Source: Saccharum officinarum (lineage: Eukaryota; Streptophyta; Magnoliopsida; Poales; Poaceae). From it: a DNA stretch of 64,000 nt. Position 1 is the stretch's first letter; the number at the start of each line of letters is the position of its first letter. The notes beneath the pieces were generated by a model. That model was given only the letters and a program-made list of their open reading frames with translations, did no database searches and had not been told where the DNA came from. Location of the stretch: contig CM036159.1 in NCBI GenBank assembly GCA_020631735.1, positions 23,785,511-23,849,510 on the forward strand, written 5' to 3'. Below, piece after piece: positions 55,601 through 64,000 of this stretch. A program made the translations under genes and the position numbers.

Positions 55601-55957
55601 CACATTATCGTTGGTAGGCACAGGTACTGTGTAGCATTGGTAATCATCAATAGGCAGAAATGCGTTTAGGGATACGCTAGGCATGGGCACATCATCATTG
55701 TTTTCTTGTGCAACATTTTGACCAACCTCCCCATGCAAAGTCCAAATCGTGTAGTCTCTCATGAACCCTCTGGTAATCAAGTGCAATCGTATATGCTCCA
55801 CATTGCTCCATTTTCTCGTATTCTTGCAATCTTTGCATGGATAGAATACAGGCTGTGAGTCCCCAGCATTGGCTCTAGCGAGCTTGATGAAATCGTTGAT
55901 GCCCGTCAAGTACCATTGGTCTGTACATGACAGATCGTACATCCACCCTCGATCCAT
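52667..55957 (-). pseudogene. TNP2-type CACTA transposase, two frameshifts
   Basis: Minus-strand transposase gene with the family's domain order. It starts at ATG 55957 (MDRGWMYDL), just after a splice acceptor-like tgcag. A transposase-associated domain with CKDCKN...H follows, then the TNP2 (transposase_21) domain (CPKCKAPRYK, LSTDGMNPF, ILIATITDLPGRGCLSG, GYTGCVECLDETD), then DUF4218 (MKAHDCHVIMTQLLP, FPFERLMKVFRRYVRNRF) and DUF4216 at the C-terminus (YYGFIDEIWELDYG, RDDPFVLAKDVLQIFY). The frame breaks near 54930 and again at an 8-T run, 53159-53166. The enzyme would bind the termini and cut the element; with two breaks it is probably inactive unless one is an assembly error. Confidence 0.88.
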
Positions 55958-56013
55958 GTCTGCACAGGTAAAATGGGCCGGGTAGAGGAAACATAGGAAA
56001 GTTTTAATAAGAA

Positions 56014-56295
56014 ACAATTATTGCACAATATTGAAGAACAATTATTCTACTCCATGCAACATAAAAATGGAGACACTAATTAAAAAAAAAACTAAATTTG
56101 GAGACATGATCATGAATAACAATGTAGCTCCAAACAATGCCCATATAAATTAAAAATTGCAGCCCCATAAAAAATAATTATTGCACAATATTGTAGAACA
56201 ATTATTCTACTCCATGCCACATAAAAATAGAGACATTAATTTAAAAAAATACTAAAATTGGAGACATGATCATGAACAACAATGTAGCTCCAAAC
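56014..56295. repeat. Tandem duplication of about 164 bp upstream of TNP2
   Basis: The segment containing caattattctactccatgc, ggagacatgatcatgaa and aacaatgtagctccaaac occurs twice with a few differences (about 56014-56138 and 56178-56295). It lies in the TNP2 5' region, so it may be part of leader intron or promoter. Confidence 0.75.
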
Positions 56296-56464
56296 CAGTG
56301 GCGGATGCAGGATGATAATCAAGGGGGGGCTAAAAACAATGGAGATGTTGATTTGCATGAAGATTTAATGGTGATTTGAGATTTTTGCTATAGTGTTTCT
56401 AGTAGTAAATCAAGTCATTAGGGGGCTGGAGCCCACCCAGCCCCCTGTAGATCCGTCACTACTG
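56296..56464. mobile_element. hAT-type MITE, TSD ctccaaac
   Basis: Ends CAGTGGCGGATGCAGG and ...CCTGTAGATCCGTCACTACTG, which inverts to CAGTAGTGACGGATC. Flanked by the 8-bp direct repeat ctccaaac (56288-56295 and 56465-56472). 169 bp, with opposed ggggggct/agcccccc runs. It is inserted at the end of the tandem duplication within the CACTA element. Confidence 0.8.
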
Positions 56465-56472
56465 CTCCAAAC

Positions 56473-56866
56473 AATACATTGTTTGGTGACACATGGGTTA
56501 ATTTGCTCATCAACATTGTAAAAGAATCTACTCTACTCCTAAGAACCAATTATAACATCACATACTAACAATGCATTATAGCCATGAATTAGAAAAGTGC
56601 TCTGAAGAAGAATGGAGAAATAAGAACGAGAATCAAGCATTATAGCCATCAAAACAAAGCTAATTAAGCAACAAAATCGAAGGAATAGAGGCTGGCTACT
56701 AACCTTAAAGCAAAAAGATCAAGCCATTCTTCTAAATCCAAGTGGTAGCTTCACGGATTTGGGCGACCGCAACATTGGAGGGAGTGGCCCAAACGCGCGC
56801 CTCTGTTCTCGGGATAAAAGAGTGGAGGAAGAAGATGACGGCTACAACCTTTTTTTTGCTGTCAGG
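56473..56866. other. CACTA right-side interior, probable TNP2 leader
   Basis: Non-coding, between the hAT MITE and the right terminal repeats. Contains ataaaa near 56814-56819 on the plus strand. The TNP2 transcript must start here or in the terminal repeats, but no clear TATA on the minus strand could be fixed. Confidence 0.4.
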
Positions 56867-57138
56867 CTCATCACTGTCGGTTCTATCCTAGAACCGACAG
56901 TGATAGAATCAAATCACTGTCGGTTCTTGGCTTGAACCGGCAGTGATAAGTGGAGTTGTCATCACTGCCGGCGGGAGGCACAAACCGGCAGTGATAGTTG
57001 TCATCACTGCCGGTTCTCGCACCCCCAATTATTTTCTGGTTGTCAGAGCCTAGAACCGGCAGTGAAGGGTCATCACTGCCGGTTGTCCTAATTTCGGCAG
57101 TGATGTGGCCGGCACTGATGACTGAATCTGTAGTAGTG
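56867..57138. repeat. CACTA right terminal and subterminal repeats
   Basis: About eleven tcactgccggtt or tcactgtcggtt motifs in both orientations, ending in the terminal gaatctgtagtagtg. Counterpart of the cluster at 36364-36610 on the left side. Confidence 0.85.
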
Positions 57139-58494
57139 GTAGCGGTCCGTTTGGATGGAGAGATGCCCGCTTTGTTGCATTAACGTTAAAGACATGATGA
57201 AATTTTGGCACAATATTGACTATGGTTAATCAGGGAAAATAAATTATTAAGCTGGCTATACAAATATTTATATGTGGCTCTAACATATCAAGGCCTATGC
57301 GAGAATTGTTGATATTTATGTTAACCATGCTAAGTTGACTCGCAATATAATCAGGCTCATGTATATTTGTGGTCTATAATCATTTTTGGACCAAAGACAT
57401 TTTTGTGCACATGCATGCAAGCATAGACGGAGCCCATACGTTGCTCTAGCTGGTCATTCAACACAGCCATGCATGTCGATTATATCCTCTTCTGATATAC
57501 ATGCATGTCAGTATTCACATTCTAAACTTCTGATGAGGCATCCGTACATACGCGGACATATACATATTTGTCTTATGTTGCGTTTATGGATTAAAATATA
57601 ACTGAACCCACTGAGCAACCGGTGCAGGCGATGTAGCCTGGAGCAACGTGTGTGGAGCAGGCCATCCGATTGCTTAAAACAGATCAATCGGCTCATGTGG
57701 ATTAAAAAACACAGATACCTCCGAATGATCGGTCCTTTCTTAGGTCCTGTTTGGAACCAAGGTTTTTCAAAAGAAAAATGGAGGAAATGAAAACACATAA
57801 AAGGAAGTTGAGTAGGCCGTTTGAACAAAGGAATTGAGAGGACCCTTTCCTCTGGAATTCGGTAGCAATAACAAGATTTCACAGGAAAAAAAAGCATTTG
57901 CTCCCATCTCTGGTTTTCATTTCCCGCGCTGAAGACCGAGGCAGCCATGCCATTAGACTCATCTGGTGTAGTAGATTAATCATTGGTAGCCTGTAGACAG
58001 TGTGAACCGTAGAGGTAGATAGATAAGAAAGATTGTCTTTGAGTATCATTGGGTCCAAGTCGTAGTAGAAATAAAAATACTAATGCTCCATGTTTAGCCT
58101 AAAATTAAATACCATTAATTTTTAATCTATTGCAATGTTTTAAGTTTTTCTCTGTTACATCTTCTTTGTTCTAAACACCTCTTCTTCCTGTGTTTTTCGT
58201 TCATCTGTTTTATCATAACACACCTGTCCCATTCCTACGTTTCTTTCCTTTCGTCCGTTTTATATTCCAGTGTTCCCAGCATTGCCGAAAAAGGAAACTC
58301 CACAGTCCCAAAGCCCAACCCAACTGCCCAATAGGTTACAGAAAAAGGTAGCCCGCACCTCTCTTTTCCAAGTTCACGGCCCACCCACCCTCCCCTCCAA
58401 GTTCACGGCCACCCACCCTCCCCTTCTGTTTTTAATAAATATAAACATATCTATAAATAATATATAGAAAAAAAAAGAGAAAGAAAGAAACAAC
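57139..58494. other. Intergenic between CACTA and the RNA-binding protein gene
   Basis: No gene recognised. Short frames only. A segment near 57740-57800 (ggtcctgtttggaaccaagg) has the look of a transposon end but no partner was fixed. Confidence 0.5.
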
Positions 58495-58692
58495 CCTTGT
58501 TTAGTTCCCAATTCCACTCCTAAATTTCACTATGTAAAAAGAAGATTCCCCATCACATCAAAATGTCGACAAATGCATGGAGTACTAAATGTAGATGAAA
58601 TGAAAAACTAATTGCACAGTTTTATTTAACTTTGCGAGACGAATATTTTGAGTCTAATTAATTATTTTTTAAACAATTTTTTACACTAAAAA
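58495..58692. mobile_element. Tourist/Harbinger-type MITE remnant upstream of RZ-1-like gene
   Basis: Begins cttgtttagttcccaattcc and contains atgtcgacaaatgcatggagtactaaatgtagatgaaatgaaa and gcgagacgaatattttgagtctaattaa, the usual body of a common grass MITE family whose better preserved member is at 63399-63703. Right end decayed. It lies about 200 bp upstream of the start codon. Confidence 0.6.
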
Positions 58693-58763
58693 ACAAAACG
58701 CGCTGCAGTGTTCCGACAGACGCGCAGATCCAAATCGGCTGTGCCGATTCCGAATCTAAACAC

Positions 58764-58849
58764 GGCCCAAGCCCTACTAGCGGTGTCCGGTCCGGCGACC
58801 CCTATTTCCTCTCGCAGCCTTCTCTTCTCCAGTTGTCCCCAAACCCTAA
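58764..58849 (+). promoter_or_regulatory. Site II (GGCCCA) and telo-box (AAACCCTAA) of RZ-1-like gene
   Basis: GGCCCA at 58764-58769 (TCP-type site II, TGGGCC inverted) and AAACCCTAA at 58841-58849 lie 120 and 40 bp upstream of the ATG. The pair is typical of plant genes expressed in dividing tissue, such as ribosomal and RNA-processing genes. The functional claim is by analogy. Confidence 0.55.
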
Positions 58850-58885
58850 TCTTTGCTCCTGCCTTTCTCTGGTCGAGCGGCGGCG

Positions 58886-61800
58886 ATGGAGGGGAAGGAG
58901 GAAGGTCGGATCTTCGTGGGCGGCCTGTCGTGGCAAACGGACGAGCGCAAGCTTCAGGACGCCTTTGGCCGCTTCGGCAAGGTCGTCGACGCGCAGGTAC
59001 CCGTGCCTCCCCGTTCGTCTCCGTTAGTGCTCTTGCCCGCCCCGGGTAGTTTTGCGAGATCTATCAGTTTCGTGTTTTCCGCGGTACGATATTGTTGCGT
59101 ACGATGCTTGGAAGGGCGGTGGGTGAGGTGGAAAGGCGGATCTGTAAATTGCTTTTGCGTTCCGTCGAACGGGGATGTGTGTTTTGCGTAGGAAGGAAGA
59201 TTGCGATTTCTGCTCACTTTTATGCCTTTCGTTGTTCGGAAAGAGGCGTAGAGAAAATAATTTTCTTCTTTAGTTTGAAGTAGCAGAGTCGAATTCCTTG
59301 GCTTCGCTAAGAGCGAAATTAAAAATGATGAAATGGGGCTTCTTGTCACGATGGGCCAAAAGAAATTAATATCCTGTACAAACATGTATGTATCTTAGCT
59401 TCTCAAATAGAGTAAAGAACTAAATAGTATAGTGTCGTTTGTCTATTATGATTCATGGTTATCTTTCTATGTTGATAGCTTGCTCTCAGAAATTCATGAA
59501 TACTCACTGCCCTTGTTTTTTTTTTGTATTTTTCTTTGCAACTGGGCTCTGTTCTCTCGGCCATTCTCTGATTGCTGAGGCTGAATGAGCGGCAGATTTC
59601 CAGAGCTGGAATGCAAAGCGATACTTGTTGCTTTCATGAGCTGAATTGCTGATGAGGTTCATTACAGTTAGATGCCTGGTTTGAGCACTTTGTCTGTGAA
59701 ATTGGATTGAATTAATGGAGAACAGCCATTGGTCCTACTGAGCTGGTGTTCCTATTTCTTAATTCAGTTTTGTGGTCTGATGAAAGAGAGGGATGCTACT
59801 ATCGATTTTTTGTGGTAGAATTGGATGAGCAACACGTGTCATGCTTCCTTAGTATCTGATCTGTGGAAATTCTGCTCGACCAGCACAAGAGTTGTGCACA
59901 CCTGTAGAGAACAACAACAGGGACTATGCTCATGACACAGATTGATAGATGAAGTTGGGTGGTTCATTGCCAGATCTGCACACGTTACTGCTGTAGTGGG
60001 TTGAATTGATTTGATTGGCTCATAAGATGCAACAGAAATCATCAATTTGTTATAAGTGTTTGGTTGTGTTCACTGCCCTGGCCATGTTTTCAGTTGGGTT
60101 CATTGGCATTCTCGCTGCAGATAGAATCATGATTGCAGTTGACTTGTTTTGTTTTTATTGATATGACTTGCCTGCATAGCTCCTCATCCTGCTACCATTG
60201 TCAGCATTTAGTGAACTGGCAACAAGTTTGATCTTTTTTTGCGTCCTATGTTTTGTTAGAACTAGATAGAGCTTGCAATGTAGCTGCTCCTCTTTACTGC
60301 TTATTTCCTAACAGCTCCAGCAAAAATTTGGTTTTTGCACTTTTTTCTATTCAAAACTCAAGCAACTTCTTTTCTCAAGGACTCCTTTTTGAAGCTGTTT
60401 CTTGTGTAATACATTGTTTTATTAGTACCATTGATGCTTGAGCCTTGAGGACAGTAAATGTTTCTGCATTCCGGTGATGGAAGCTGAATTTTGTTTAGGG
60501 TTAAGATTTGCATATTGGTAATAGTATTCAGTGATTATTTATGGACACTTGAAGGACAAATGCTGGAGCAGAAAATTGATGCTAGCCTCACCAGTGTGGA
60601 CCCTTTGATCCATTGTCTATGTGATATTGCTTTCAGCCACCTCCATGCGTTGCATTGCAGTTTTGGGAAGACAAACTGGTTTCACCTAGGAGATAAGCTA
60701 ACCAGAAGCTCAGACTTCCACTGTTGTTACCATGGAAATGGTAGTCGTTCGTCTTTAGGTTTGTGCATTGGTTTAGATGATCTAGTATGCAAACTAGATA
60801 ATATGGCAGTGGGCATATCTGCTACATTGTCCTGGCACCAGAATATGCTGAAATTTTGAAGTTAGTTCATGTCGGTAATGGTAAATTTGGTTCCTGGTTG
60901 GAAATAGTCCAGTTCTCCAAAACATGGTTCCCAGAGGTTCTATAGCTTTGCTCCTTGTCCGTGTTAATGAGCTTTGCTGTCTTGGGAATAGACTATTTCA
61001 TGAAGGTAGTTACAGCTAGATGCATCTGTGTCAGGATTATGATTTGTTCTTGAATTACTGAGATCCAGGAATAACCTAACCTCAGTGCTTCTCTTCTGAG
61101 GTAATGTCCTTTTGTTGTCTGTCAATTATCTCTAAATTTGTAAGCAGGAGTAATTCTGCTTAGTGTAATCGGTTTCACGTAGTGGATACTATATGGTGTG
61201 TTTCAATGGTTCTCTCATGTACCACTGTGCCTTCAGATGCCAGTGTTACAAGTGGCAACTTTTTTGAGTATTACTGTGCTTTGTATCAAATAATGTAAAG
61301 ATACAATGCAGTTTTTAATATAATAGTATGAAATAATGTTTGCAGAACCTCTTTTTTTGTAATGAATGGCGATTGTTTTGCTGAAATTAAATAATTTCTC
61401 TACCCTTGGTTCATCTCAAAGTTCAAGTACTTGGATGGTGCAATACTTATTTGTCTGAGGTTGTGTAACATTGTAACAATTGTTTCTAGACCATTTGTTA
61501 CTGACATTTATATTCTTATCACTTAGCTTAGTAACTGTTTAGTTTCTTCATATTATTTATGCTCATGAGTGTTTATTCTTGTAGATCATGCTGGAGAGAC
61601 ACACTAACCGCCACAGGGGCTTTGGCTTCGTGACATTTGAAGATCGGAGGGCAGTTGATAGCGCTATCAAAGAGATGCATGGCGAAGAGTTAGATGGTCG
61701 GACCATCTCAGTGAACAAGGCTGAGCCTAAGATGAATACAGTTGACACAAGGTATGACAGTGGTGGTGGGCGAGGAGAGTATCGTGGTGGTCGAGGTGAT

Positions 61801-62421
61801 GGTCCACCCCCTGGCAATTGCTTTGAGTGTGGTCGTCCTGGTCATTGGGTCCGTGACTGCCCTAGTGCTGCTGGTGGTCGTTCTGGCAGATTCTCATCCA
61901 AGTTCAGTGGTGGCAGTGGCGGTGGCAGGGGAGACCGCTTTTCTGGATCAGACAGGTTTGGTGATCGTTACATGGATGATCGTTATGATGGTGGTCGTTA
62001 TGGGTACCGTGATCAAGTTGATCCAAGGGACAGGTATGCTGGGGGCCGAGACCGTTATGCCAATGATCGCTACCCCTCTGGTGGCGATCACTTTGGTGGA
62101 GACAGGTATGGAGGTGGCCCGGATCGTTACGCGCCAAGTGGTTATGGTAGGGAGCGAGAGAGAAGCTACGAGAGAGATGGAGTTCGTGGTGGCGGTGGCG
62201 GCTATGATAGGAGTGGCCCAAGGGGTGGTGGTGGCTATGACAGGGATGGCCCTAGAGGTGGCGGGGGTGGTGGCTATGACAGGGATGGTCCACGTGGTGG
62301 TGTCGCTGATCGTTATGGCGGCGGAGGACCTGCACGCTATGATGGTGGAAGCTACAGGGATAGGCCTGGGCCATATGATCGCCCTGGCAGGGGAGGAGGA
62401 CGTTTTGATGATCGCTACTGA
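58886..62421 (+). CDS. RZ1C: Glycine-rich RNA-binding protein with RRM and CCHC zinc knuckle (RZ-1B/1C type)
   Basis: Two exons, 58886-58996 and 61585-62421, joined at CAG/GTACCC and TTGTAG/ATC in phase 0, giving 315 residues. The RRM has RNP2 IFVGGL (9-14) in exon 1 and RNP1 RGFGFVTF (48-55) in exon 2, so the intron splits the RRM. After SVNKAEPK come a Gly/Arg-rich link and one CCHC knuckle, CFECGRPGHWVRDC (116-129). The long tail is rich in DRY/RYGG and RGGGG repeats and ends GGGRFDDRY. This layout matches plant RZ-1 proteins, nuclear RNA-binding proteins that work in splicing and RNA chaperoning; the DRY-rich tail resembles RZ-1C more than RZ-1A. The paralogue assignment is tentative. No defects seen. 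Confidence 0.9.
58997..61584 (+). other. Long first intron (2.6 kb) of the RZ-1-like gene
   Basis: Bounded by GT at 58997 and AG at 61583-61584, with a T-rich tract before the acceptor. No transposon ends or conserved frames were recognised. T-rich composition throughout is typical of a plant intron. Confidence 0.85.
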
Positions 62422-63398
62422 TGAAGTGCCTGTAGACTGAAGCTCCTTGTCTTGTAGTTTAGTGTTTGCAGTTTTGCATAGCTGAATGCTTAATGGGCTA
62501 TGGAAGATGCTTAATTTATCCCTCTTTGGCACTTTAATGTTTGCTCTGTATTTCAACCAGTACTTGGGCACCGGTGTTGCCTTCTTGATAAGTTTATCCA
62601 GCTGACAGTTTTTGCATGAGATGAGTCATGCTCTGGGCTATTGCCCTGCCTGTTGGATGTTTCGGTTGTGCATGTCGTACGTCCTGCAGTTGTAGTGGAG
62701 TTGAGGTCTTGTTGATCTGAATAAATGGTATGCATGGACTATGTTTTCAGTGATTGCCTGTCACCGTTGGTCTGAATAGCTGGTGAGCATAGTAGATATG
62801 TTCAGTGATGGTGCTTGTCATTGTTGTTGGTCTGGATATCTGGGTTTGCAAGGACATATTTGCAGTGCTGAGATGCAAGGGCGTAACAGAGCTGTGGCCA
62901 AAGTAAAAGTACCTTATGCTAGAAATAGCTGGCAACCATGTTAATCTTGCTGTTAGTTTTTTGTCGGCGGTCTTGAAAATGCCCTCCAGAAAAGCACCGA
63001 GTCAGATCACGTTGAGTGGGGTCTTCTATTAGCAGAAGTAGAGCGATGTTTCTGACTTTCTGTATAGCAAGACAATTTATTTCGTTTTCGCCATCATTGA
63101 TGACCTGTATACAAATTACATAATCTGAAAATTAACTCGGATTTTTCTTTGTTAATCTTGGCATTTGCGTTGCTTGAGTTCAGCAACTAGTATGTTTTTT
63201 TTTTGTCTGTTTCATCTTAGCACGAGAAGTAGAGGAAACACTGATAAAATATGGGAAGCGAGAGAGATTCTGAGGTGGAGCAGGGTACGGTAAGTCCAAT
63301 CATAGCCGGTGCCGCCTGTCACCGTCTCCGCGACTCTACCGTCCAGCGTGACTTATCCAAAAGTTCCCCGTCTCTATCGTCCTGCGCCTTTGCAATTA
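62422..63398. other. 3' UTR and downstream region of the RZ-1-like gene
   Basis: T-rich 3' sequence. Around 62710-62890 a unit of about 60-70 bp (gttggtctgaatagctggt..., gttcagtgatggtgcttgtca) occurs roughly three times in degenerate form. Possible poly-A signals of AATAAA type lie near 62720. No gene beyond. Confidence 0.5.
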
Positions 63399-63703
63399 GG
63401 CCATGATTAGATCTCAAAAGACCTCAATATTTTTATATAGTACATGTCACGTCGAATCTTTGACGTGTGCACGAAGCATTAAATGTAGGTAAAAAATAAC
63501 TAATTTACAGTTTGTCTGTAAATATCGAGATAAATCTTTGCATTAAATGTAGTAAAAAATAACTAATTGTACAATTTGTCTGTAAATATCGAGATAAATC
63601 TGTTGAGCCTAATTAGTCTATGGTTGGATAAATTTTGTCAACAAAACAACGAAAGTGCTACGGAAATTTTTTTTTTCAAAATATTTGCCATCTGAACACG
63701 CCC
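63399..63703. mobile_element. Tourist/Harbinger-type MITE, TSD TTA, with internal tandem copy
   Basis: Left end ggccatgattagatctcaaa; right end tttgccatctgaacacgccc, inverted and similar (gggcgtgttcagatggc). Flanked by TTA (63396-63398 and 63704-63706), the usual Harbinger target duplication. Inside, a unit of about 64 bp (cattaaatgtag...gtctgtaaatatcgagataa) is repeated in tandem. Confidence 0.7.
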
Positions 63704-63706
63704 TTA

Positions 63707-64000
63707 CGCCCGTCAAGAAAAATCACGATCTGTCAATCTCGGTCCCGTGGTATACTCCAGTCCACCTCCTGTTTTAACTTTTAACGTTAACACGTATAAT
63801 AATCCATGGACGCCGGGTAACGCTAAATTAATAATAGCTGTCGCCATCAGCGTCAAAACGGCACATTGCTCAAGCTATTCTAGTGCAGCACTCTCAAGTG
63901 ATAGCATTTCTTTACGCTGTGATCCATGACCAACTTTGGGCTTAGCTCTTTATATGTTTTATAAATATATGTTAGACAGTGTATCGATAGCATAAAACAC
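63707..64000. other. Window end, nothing recognised
   Basis: Non-coding, moderately GC-rich and then AT-rich at the edge. Contains a short frame with no similarity. Confidence 0.4.

Larger units (their letters stand above)
36351..57138 (-). mobile_element. Large CACTA (En/Spm) element, interrupted by a Copia retrotransposon
   Basis: Left end CACTATAGCAGAG at 36351; right end ...gaatctgtagtagtg at 57138, which inverts to CACTACTACAGATTC. The two termini agree at about 20 of 30 positions. Both are followed by many tcactgccggtt/aaccggcagtga subterminal repeats in alternating orientation (36364-36610 and 56867-57110). The 3-bp flanks are gga and gta, not identical. Genes run right to left: TNP2 transposase (52667-55957), then a DUF8039/Ulp1-protease gene (36821-40306). 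Without the Copia insertion the element is about 10.2 kb. Both genes carry stops or frameshifts, so this copy is unlikely to be autonomous. A third repeat cluster at 52192-52353 leaves open that two CACTA elements are joined here. Confidence 0.75.

Noticed and set aside
61742..62571. Alternate-frame proteins of 200 codons or more over the RZ-1-like exon 2
   Set aside because: Val/Met- or Ile/Thr-rich shadows of the Gly/Arg/Asp/Tyr-rich true frame.

Overview
The window is nuclear DNA from a grass. It looks like a panicoid/Andropogoneae-type genome (sugarcane, Miscanthus or sorghum relatives): GC-rich intronless coding exons, dense MITEs of grass families, CACTA elements with CACTGCCGG subterminal repeats, and a Maximus/SIRE-like Copia element. 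The species is an inference. No prokaryotic operon, CRISPR array or rRNA locus was seen. A 100-base run of N (11518-11617) marks a scaffold join.

Layout. (1) 1-11517 and 25105-36617 are two directly oriented, almost identical copies of one block; I counted about 25 substitutions and 8 small indels by eye. Each carries a hAT-like element, a TATA box plus the first-exon remnant of a nodulin-like/NFD4-type transporter, SINEs, an intact-looking cytosolic sulfotransferase gene followed by a relic of a second sulfotransferase 3' end, a Helitron-like segment, and a 'gcaacat' repeat field. Copy 1 stops exactly at the N gap and copy 2 continues without a break, so a retained allelic contig (false duplication) is at least as likely as a real tandem duplication. 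(2) 11618-25104 occurs once and is a transposon graveyard: a small CACTA (12275-15616, TSD gag) holding a solo LTR (TSD acagg) and a SINE (15-bp TSD), several MITEs, a 33-bp minisatellite, and a 5'-truncated LINE with a 15-bp TSD. (3) 36351-57138 is a large minus-strand CACTA element. It encodes a TNP2 transposase and a second multi-exon protein (DUF8039 region plus Ulp1/C48 protease), both broken by stops or frameshifts. A complete 10.6-kb Copia retrotransposon (40700-51313, TSD ttttc) is inserted between the two genes. (4) 57139-64000 is gene space: a two-exon glycine-rich RNA-binding protein with RRM and CCHC zinc knuckle (RZ-1B/1C type), flanked by MITEs.

Functional content is small. The intact cellular genes are the sulfotransferase (twice in the assembly) and the RZ-1-type RNA-binding protein. 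Nearly everything else is mobile DNA, much of it nested, and many insertion boundaries can be fixed from target-site duplications. I found no convincing new multi-gene system. The points most worth following are the duplication, the iterated CpG-rich arrays upstream of the LTR TATA boxes, the CACTA-encoded protease with its catalytic residues retained, and the transition-only decay of the Copia element.
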